From assembly GCA_020631735.1 (NCBI GenBank), contig CM036197.1, positions 49,647,880-49,711,879 on the forward strand: 64,000 nt of DNA, given 5' to 3'. The notes under the pieces are model-generated. The model did not search any database. It had not been told where the DNA came from and was given only the letters and a program-made list of their open reading frames with translations. How positions within the stretch are numbered: position 1 is the first letter of the stretch; each line of letters starts with the position of its first letter. Positions 56,946 to 64,000 of the stretch are shown here, piece after piece. The position numbers and the translations under genes were made by a program. Source of the stretch: Saccharum officinarum. Its lineage: Eukaryota; Streptophyta; Magnoliopsida; Poales; Poaceae.

Positions 56946-57819
56946 GCGAGCTCGTGCGCCCCTCCGCTCCATTCCACCTCGAAGCGAAGCACCGAAGCCA
57001 TCCCGAGAAGGCTCCACTCGAACCACCGTCAGAACCGTCCACCATCCCGAGCACTGCACCGTCTTCGGGTCAACTCCACCTTCATATTCTACCTTGGTGA
57101 GCTCGCCTTGTTCTCTACTTCATCCCGGTGTTTTTATTTCATGAGGTGATGCTGTGAATCGCAAGTTCGCACTCTCCGGTGATGGCGCCACCACGGAAAT
57201 TGCCGTCGGGACTATTTTCCGACCGGAGAACCGCCGTCGACCGATCCGATCCAATCCGAACCATTCGATTCGTATCCAACGGCTGAGATTAGACGATACC
57301 GGTTCGGCTGGACGTTTTGCTAAAGAGTCCTTGCGCTTTTTAAATATGTAACCCGCAGTCCAAAGCGTATTCCCGTATCATGTATTATCCTTTTGAAAGC
57401 GTATTTGATCGCGGGAATTCCAGAATACGTTTTTAGCTATTTACAGTTTTGCCACTGAGTTTGTTTTAGTCATAATTTATCTGTTTTAACTCCGATTTGA
57501 CCCATTCAAATTGCGTTAGGTTCGTATTTGTGAGCTCTACATGTTAGTTGAACTGTTCAGTAGGTTTGTGACATTTTATTTTCGAGTTTGATTTAAAGTA
57601 ATTATTTTTCTATAGGAAATCTTCGTAAATTCGTAACTTTGTCGTTTTAGTTCCGTTTTTCATGATCTTTGCGTCTGTGTGATCCTAGCGAGTTATAGAT
57701 TCGTTTTAAAAACTTTTTATCTTATTTTAATACTGTTGGTGTACTGTTCTAATTATAGTCTTGTTTTTTATGCATGATTGTTCTGGATGAATGTTGTTGC
57801 TACTGTTGATCGAGTATAG

Positions 57820-58889
57820 ACGGTGAGCAATTCGTTGGGGATCAGGAGTTTTTCTACGAGCAAGATCACTAGGACTAGTTTGAGCAAGGCAAGTATAGCA
57901 TGGGATTATCCTTGTTGTCCTATTCACATTAAGCAAATAATATCATTATGCATATATTCCTTGTTAAGGATGACTTAGTGTTGATCTTATTTCTTGATAC
58001 CTATTATGTTGCATGGATTAGTATTGCTAGTGCTTAACATGAACTATGATCATGTAAATTGACTAATGGAATATGCAATAAATATTAAAAGATGATTTTT
58101 ATTATTGTTTAAAGGGGATTAGAGCATGGGGTATTTTGGTGCTCTCGTTACTCTCCATAAGGACTTATCTGTAAGCGAACATCCGGGATTTATAGTACAA
58201 CTGTGAGGGCTATAATGGCTCTGGCTTTAGTCATATAGAAGGACCTTTTCTAGCTTGTTAGTGGTATTCCTTTTTGGCGTAAGAATGGCTTGATGAATCA
58301 GGTATAGTGCGGCCTCTGTCCTCATGTGTATAGGCTGCGTGTTATTGTGCCATTTAGAAGGGAGGCTCTACATCTGTTTGTCGAGTAAAATCTAATGGCC
58401 CTAACTTGTTAGACGAACCTTTGAAAGACTTCATAGTGTTCTCCTGCCTGCTCACCTTGGAAGTGTTTTGGGAGTAATTAACCCAGACATATGGGCAACA
58501 CGACTCACAATGAAAGTGTACAACCTCTGCAGAGTGTAAAACTATTATAACAGCCGTGCTCACGGTCACGAGTGGCCTTGGACCCTTATGGAATAGTGGA
58601 TCATTAATAATGAATATATTTTTGCTATTCGTTAATCATTTCACATGGATCATATGTTTATTGTTTATATTGAGACACTTTGGTATTATTGATATACTGA
58701 AATAATGCTAATTAAAAGCTACATGCTGATAAACCTATGTTATGCCTTTGAGCCTCATGAACCCCATGTTACACTTGTTGAGTACGAGATATACTTACGC
58801 TTGTTTATTTTTTTTACTTGGATAAAAATCTCGGATGGGTAACAGATGGTGCAAATAGTGACTACTTCTACTTCCCTGAAGATTACTAG
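57820..58889 (+). pseudogene. Last two exons of the LTR-embedded gene, degenerate copy in solo LTR G
   Basis: Exon 2-like 57820-57888 (acceptor GAGTATAG, donor CAAG/GCAAGT) and exon 3-like from 58846 (acceptor GGTAACAG) keep the phase-1 joins of LTRs A and B. Exon 2 reads GEQFVGDQEFFYEQDH, then has two TAG codons (CAG is a likely ancestor), then FEQ. Exon 3 opens DGANSDYFYFPEDY and stops at 58887-58889. No matching exon 1 was found. Too decayed to be functional; useful as a comparison. Confidence 0.35.
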
Positions 58890-59110
58890 ACTTACAGTCA
58901 ACCAATCAATGTGCCTGTGATTGGAGCTACCACGAGAGTTTTATATTTTACTTCCGCTACATTTGTGTAAAGACTATGTATTAATAATCGTGATGTAATA
59001 ACATTTGTGATGATACATCCTTTATAATTTGTTAACTTATGTGTGATTGATCTCTGGGCACACATAAGAGTATGCACTCCATTTGGTCGTTAAATGGGTG
59101 TGACATGTTG

Positions 59111-60460
59111 CACTTATTTTCTTTTGTGTCAAATAAAGAACAGGTAAGAAAACAAGTGTGGTGGAGGAACCACACTCACCTCCAACTCAATTGCACAAGG
59201 ATAAATTCAAAATTCAGTTTGTGCAACTATCCTCTCTCGCTCCATACTTTAATAAAGAAGCTTTAAAATAGAATAAACGATTTAAAAAGAAACATGCTCC
59301 ATCTCCATGTCTTCCTATGATTAAAAAGTTTGCATACTTTTTATTCCTTGCTAATACTCCTAATAACTTGTGAACACTATTTAGTAGGGAACCCAAGTTA
59401 TCTAAGTCATTGATGAATGAGATATAGTAGGATGACATGACTGTTGCTCTTTCATTGCAAAGTACTTGGGATTTATTTTACAAAATTAAAAATTCAAACA
59501 GCATGTTCCTTGAATGAAATTCAAATACCTACCAAGGCTATATATGATTGTTCATGACAAAACCTTCCACATATGCCTCTTACTCTTGTGTTGAGTCTTG
59601 TCAAGTTTTGTGACCCGTATCGGGTGTCGCTTCATGCTCCCAAGATCAAAACTCACGTACACGTCACAAATAATCAGCTATTCCTACACTGGGAACACGC
59701 TACAACATGCATTTCTATCCACAAAATAAATACTCCATGTTTTACAAATACAATCTCTCTAGCATATTTCAGAAAGAGACATCACGGCTATGCAAAAAGA
59801 AAAAGAATGGGATACGTGAAGGTCCCAAAGTATAGAAAAAAGAGGGACACAATGAAGGTCCCAAGAGTATTAAAAAAATGATGAGCACATGAAGGCTCAT
59901 GAAAATAATAAGATAGCCATGTCTCAAATTCAAAAGCTAGAAAAAGAGATCCTATCCAACAAAGGAGTATGAATTCCACCAAAAATATTCCACACACTTG
60001 CACTGTTTTGATCTAAGAGTATGACGCTTCCCTCTGGTGCGGTTCGAGATTTGATTTGACAATATATGGAAGGTAAGAGTGTTCCACGAAAAATTCATCC
60101 CTACCCAAAAACTCCAGATAAACTTTTTAGAGGTAGGATGATCAAAAGAAGGCAAAATTCTCAAATATGCTTTGGTAAGGAACCACTTACAAATTTCTGA
60201 GTGACCCGAGAGAATCATTCAAGGAACAAATGCTATCCTTGTTTTCAAAACAATCAAAACCCAAGTTTCTGAGCATGATTGTAGTGAGAAGATTTGAATC
60301 CAAGCTATTCTATTTTTTAATTACCCAAGATACTTTGGTAGACACATGAAAGTTCACAAGTTGAGGTGAAGCTTGGAATAACCTGTATGCAGATCTTTTC
60401 AAATCAAGGAGATGAACCCGCTTAGTCCTTGGAACTTTATTCAAGGACGAACAAAGGACT
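59111..60460 (+). other. Element D 3' internal region
   Basis: Between solo LTR G and the PPT. Short frames only (59573-59881 is the longest on plus, Lys/Arg-rich at its end). No recognisable env or other domain. Confidence 0.5.
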
Positions 60461-60475
60461 AAATGTGGGGGAGCT
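60461..60475 (+). promoter_or_regulatory. Polypurine tract of element D
   Basis: AAATGTGGGGGAGCT directly before the TGTTGG of the 3' LTR. Confidence 0.65.
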
Positions 60476-61734
60476 TGTTGGCGGTTCTTAACATACATTT
60501 ATACCGCCAACATTTGAATATAATAACGAAAACATGACTACCAAAACTTAGGAATAGGGGCTTTCTGGCTAACATTTCCATGAGTTTTGGGATGTACATG
60601 TTTTGTAGGCACAAAAGCAGAAATCCACCAAAATGCGCTTTTCAGGCGGCGTATTTGAGCAAAAAAAATGCAAAAGCCCACCCAAACGCAGAACTGGACT
60701 GAAGCATCAGCGGGGGAGGCACCTAGGCCCAGCTAGGAGCCCACTGGCCGAAGGCGGTGGCCAGGCGCGTAGCCCAGGGTGCGGCCGCACCCTGGGTGCT
60801 GGTGTACCACCCCCAACTTGGCCTAGGCCCACGTTTTGCAGTCGGTGCATTTATTGCATAGGGAGGCGGTTACGTGTGGTGCTTACCAAAAATACCATGC
60901 AAACTGACCTCCTCCAAGCTACATAAAGAGCACCCCTCCTCACATCATCATACACTCATTGGAGAAGAAGAAGAAGGGCTACACTATCTTCATTAGCTTC
61001 TAGCTAGATTAGAGTAGGGAGTGAGAGAGGGAAAGAGTTAGAGAAAAGAGCGAAGTAGCGGTAGCTTCTACCTTGAGTGCTTGGCGAGCCTTGTACCTCA
61101 GGTGGACGGAGTGCCAGACTTGTCGACTCCCTCTGCACTTGTACCTCTATGATCGACTTACTAATTGGAGTAAGAAGTTCGTGTTCATCTTTAGGTTACG
61201 ATTCCATAAGTTAAGTTACCATTGTTGCTACTTACTTGCGGGTTCGTCGTTCGTCCTCATGGTGGATGCTCTAGTAGAGGACTCCTGATAAAGACGGAAG
61301 TTCCTGGCCAACGCTAGAGTAGTAGCGGTTAGCATAGACGTGGTGTCTAAGCTACATGTTATCTTTGTTTGCCTCGTATCCCACGGTTGAGGAGTAGGCG
61401 GTAGGTGGTGATAGCCCTGTCCACCCTTTGTAATCCCCCATGTTTGGGTACGACATAGAGCTACATGCCGGTATCGCTTGGAAGACCAAGGGTAAGCCGG
61501 TGCCCGAAGTGAGTTTGTAGTACCAAAGGTATCTTCGCTTAAGGTTTTTCCCCTAGATGAACCTCACTACCCAAGTTACCCTTTATCCTTTTCTCTAGGC
61601 AAACTAGCTAAGAGACTACTTACAATACCATTCCTTTGGGAAAATACGATACCCTGAATACTTCCGGGTAAAGTGCTACAACTGTACTTCCGTGCGCTTG
61701 CGGACTTTTCTTCTTTCGCTAAGAAGCACCAACA
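60476..61734 (+). repeat. Element D 3' LTR
   Basis: TGTTGGCGG...CACCAACA, followed by ATAGT. It contains a perfect 24-bp palindrome with a GCGGCCGC centre (60773-60796) and a damaged TATA box (TACATAAA, 60920-60927). Confidence 0.9.
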
Positions 61735-61739
61735 ATAGT

Positions 61740-62281
61740 GCAGGTCCACCTAGCGCTATTAGAGACGTGAGTCCCTAGGTATAGCATATCGTAGCCGCCG
61801 GTCATGTCGAGGCACGTCCGTCTGCTCCCTAACGTTAGGGGCATGGTCCCGGGCGGCGCTGTCGGAGACATGAGTGCCCAAGCATGGCCTGCTGTGGCCG
61901 CCGTCCATGTCGAGGTGCGTCCGCCCCCTACCTAGCGTTAGGGGCATGGTCTCAGGCCCACATTTCAGGTCCGTGGTGGTTGGGGGCAGTGTGAGCCCTT
62001 GCGGGGGCCCGAGCCCCCGCCCGAGGCCAAGTCCGCACTCCCCGGGTCGGGCGAGACGGAGTCCTCTCCTAGGGGTCGGGCGAGTCGGAGCCCGCGCCCT
62101 GGGGTTGGGCAAGTCGGAGCCCCCGCCCCCAGGTCAGATGAGGCAGAGCTCGTGCTCCCGGGGTCAGTCGAGAAGGAGCCCAAGCTCTAGGGGTCAGGTG
62201 AAGCCACGGTCATGCCCCTTAATCGTCCGAGTGAATTGATCATCGATGACCATCAGTTTCCCTTCTTTGGGTACCCTAACA
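61740..62281 (-). mobile_element. Element E 5' LTR, proximal half
   Basis: On the minus strand the LTR begins TGTTAGGGTACCC at 62281. Its TSD would be TCAGT (62282-62286), but the partner is lost with the other end of E. Together with 44443-45026 the LTR is about 1.1 kb. It includes GC-rich repeats of a GGGTCGGGCGAG-type unit (about 62040-62200) and two copies of a 103-bp unit starting near 61763 and 61866. Confidence 0.7.
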
Positions 62282-62286
62282 TCAGT

Positions 62287-62430
62287 ACCTAACATATCTA
62301 GACATAAGAGATACTTGGAGGTAGTAATATAGACTTTTTCCTATTCATAAATGCCAAGATGTGAAGCTACATTTCTGAAATACCTTTCTTTTGATCCTAG
62401 CAACCATTATCCTTTTAATGTATTTTTTAG
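62287..62430 (+). other. Intron sequence upstream of the EGF exon
   Basis: AT-rich and ending TATTTTTTAG, a good acceptor. The upstream exons of the kinase gene are not found; element E lies where they should be. Confidence 0.5.
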
Positions 62431-63543
62431 ATACTAATGAGTGCCAACAACCAGATCTTTACCCATGCCATGGAATCTGCATCAATTTGCCAGGGACATA
62501 CCAATGTTCGTCAAAGAAAAGGATCAGTAGCCTTCTAGGTACAAAATATGACTTCCTCTTGCTTGAAATGAGGTTTTCCTTTTTGCTATGAGGATAATAT
62601 ATCATGTAGTATATATTTGTTCGGTTTGAAAATAACTATTCCTTGATGCTATTGCAAAGTATGGGCATCTAGATCAAATTAAGGGACAAAAGGAAAAGAA
62701 ACAAAAGATATTGTGCAATAATGCAGTGTATTTAGCAGTTGACCTTGTGTCTCAGAATTAAATAGATCCAACAAAAACTTGTTTTCATGGTCCAGTCACT
62801 CTTTTGAAAATATTGTGTGCCACTTGTATTGTACTGTAATGTAAATCCTTCAGTTGAATTCTGCAGGTTTAGTTACTATAATAGCAATCAGTGCTGGTTT
62901 TGGCCTATTATTTTCACTTCTTGGTGTTGCAAAGATCACTAAGAGACTCAAACAACAAAAGGCCAAGAAGTCGAGAGAAAAGTTCTTCAAGAGAAACCTT
63001 GGATTGCTTCTCCAACAGTTAATCACTTCAAATAAAGATATAGCTGAAAGGTTGAAGATTTTTAGCTTAGAAGAATTAGAACAAGCAACAAATAATTTTG
63101 ACCAGAATCGCATCCTAGGAGGCGGAGGCCATGGCACATTCTACAAAGGGATCTTATCTGATCAACGCGTTGTGGCGATCAAGAAGTCTAAAATTATTAT
63201 TCAAAAGGAAATCGACCAATTCATAAATGAGGTCGTCATACTTTCACAAACTAACCATAGGAATGTGGTGAAGCTATTCGGTTGTTGCCTTGAAACAAAA
63301 GTTCCTTTGTTGGTATATGAGTTCATATCCAATGGAACTCTATCATACCATCTTCACGGCAAAAGTGAAAATCCTTTGTCTTGGAAAGATAGATTAAGGA
63401 TAGCACTAGAAACTGCAAGAGCAATCGCATATCTACACTCCACTTCTGTATTAGTTTTCCATAGGGACATCAAATCTGCAAATATACTACTTACCGATAT
63501 TTTGACAGCAAATATGTATCCATGCAGAAGAAAAATTCTGTAA
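62431..63543 (+). pseudogene. Wall-associated-kinase-like receptor kinase, both ends missing
   Basis: Exon 62431-62538 encodes a calcium-binding EGF-like module (DTNECQQPDLYPCHGICINL, then PGTYQCSS). After a phase-1 intron, exon 62867-63543 gives a membrane helix ([18 protein letters not shown]) and a kinase domain. Kinase landmarks are a Gly loop [19 protein letters not shown] (ATP lysine), [23 protein letters not shown] and [11 protein letters not shown] (catalytic loop). Where the activation segment (VSDFGAS) should follow, the frame changes to [10 protein letters not shown] and stops. Signal peptide and the extracellular galacturonan-binding region are absent. WAKs sense cell-wall pectin fragments. 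This copy lacks DFG and the C-lobe and cannot be an active kinase. Confidence 0.85.
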
Positions 63544-63609
63544 GATCTACTATTGTACTGTCATATTTTTTTCATGTACATGAATTTCTGCATGTATCAT
63601 TGATGCATA

Positions 63610-64000
63610 CACTAGTGCAGGACTAGATAACAATCCCAGTTAGGAAACCCCTTTAGTCCGAGTTGCCGAACTGGGATTGCGAATCCGGGACTAAAGGCCC
63701 CTCCTTTAGTCCCGGTTCCTAGAACGGGGACTGAAACTGGACTTTTAATCCTAGTTTCTACTACCAACCAGGACTAAATGTGCCCCCAGGCATTGCACCG
63801 AGGCTGGCACGTTTAGTCCCGATTGGTATTTCCAACCGGTACTAAATGTTTTTTTCCATTTCTTTCGTTTTCATTTTATGGTTTCTTTTCAATTCAATTC
63901 TTTTTGGTTTCGATTAACTTTTCATATATGAATTCTACGTACGCTACTAATATACGTACATACGTATAAGGTTCCGTTTGAGCATTATACATAAATAACT
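63610..64000 (+). mobile_element. CACTA-type transposon, 5' end, runs off the window
   Basis: CACTAGTGCAGGACTAG at 63610 followed by multiple copies in both orientations of the TTTAGTCCCGGTT motif (63650-63850), the subterminal repeat of a well-known grass CACTA group. It starts 67 bp after the kinase stop. Confidence 0.65.

Larger units (their letters stand above)
56359..59105 (+). mobile_element. Solo LTR G (Tekay-related)
   Basis: TGTAACACCCTAAAATTTTG...GGGTGTGACA, 2747 bp, with TSD TGTTG at 56354-56358 and 59106-59110. It has a GC-rich leader, TATAAAA at 56939-56945, and a strong donor CTTG/GTGAGC near 57092. A block TTTGAGCAAGGCAAGT at 57880-57895 is shared with LTRs A and B. No internal region, so a solo LTR. 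Opposite orientation to F. Confidence 0.85.
45027..61734 (+). mobile_element. Athila-type Ty3/gypsy retrotransposon, element D, with nested solo LTRs
   Basis: The LTRs at 45027-46280 (1254 bp) and 60476-61734 (1259 bp) have TGTTGG...CCAACA ends. A PBS of tRNA-Asp type, decayed gag and pol, a further ORF and a PPT lie between. Protein wording (FSGLDYENPYHHLREFEQL, LKPLPAGLRYAFL) is characteristic of the Athila lineage. LTRs differ at several positions per 100 near their starts, so the element is far older than B. Solo LTRs F and G sit in its 3' part, and it is itself inserted in the LTR of element E. Confidence 0.9.

Overview
The window is nuclear DNA of a grass (Poaceae; a panicoid such as a sorghum, cane or millet relative is my guess). 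The reasons are nested LTR retrotransposons of typical grass lineages (Tekay chromovirus, Athila, a RIRE2/Retrosat-like Tat element), grass MITEs, L1-clade LINEs, an intact DUF4220/DUF594 gene and a wall-associated-kinase fragment. Only one host gene looks intact: the DUF4220/DUF594 gene at 35086-37134 (-).

Layout. 1-1007 is an antisense LINE remnant. A solo LTR 'A' begins at 1008, is interrupted twice, and ends at 30344 (target duplication CTTAA on both sides). Inside A are a second solo LTR 'C' (4478-5671, duplication CTTCT) and the Tekay block 'B' (5913-30108, duplication CTTGG). B reads LTR - internal - LTR start - 100-N gap - LTR - internal - LTR. The outer LTRs (5913-10021 and 26000-30108) are both 4109 bp and differ, by my reading, at only six transitions. 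Sequence on both sides of the gap is full of one-base homopolymer deletions. I therefore think B is one very young element (about 13.9 kb) falsely doubled at two contig ends, although a true tandem element cannot be excluded. The second internal copy has an uninterrupted 1489-codon Gag-Pol with a C-terminal chromodomain (21356-25825) and a separate 171-codon pre-gag ORF (20665-21180).

30350-34953 holds small repeats and non-autonomous DNA transposons. After the DUF594 gene come MITEs, then a decayed LINE (about 39541-42440) fused directly to the antisense gag of element 'E' (42441-44443). E's LTR (44443-45026 plus 61740-62281) is split by a decayed Athila element 'D' (45027-61734). D in turn contains two solo LTRs, 'F' (-) and 'G' (+), in opposite orientation 48 bp apart. 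The right end is a broken WAK-type receptor kinase (62431-63543) followed by the start of a CACTA transposon (63610 onward).

Most interesting observation: the 4.1-kb LTR of B appears to contain a complete small three-exon gene (TATA box 7122, coding exons 7564-7648, 8506-8625 and 9620-9693, poly(A) signal 9735). Both introns are phase 1 and all three reading frames stay open across the predicted junctions. The same layout, phases and a GV-G-x-F-x-W-S motif are recognisable in the diverged solo LTR A; the last two exons are recognisable in solo LTR G. The second intron would use a GC donor. The predicted protein and the pre-gag ORF product both end in a V/I-rich core followed by acidic residues, resembling SUMO-interacting motifs. 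This is a prediction from sequence only.
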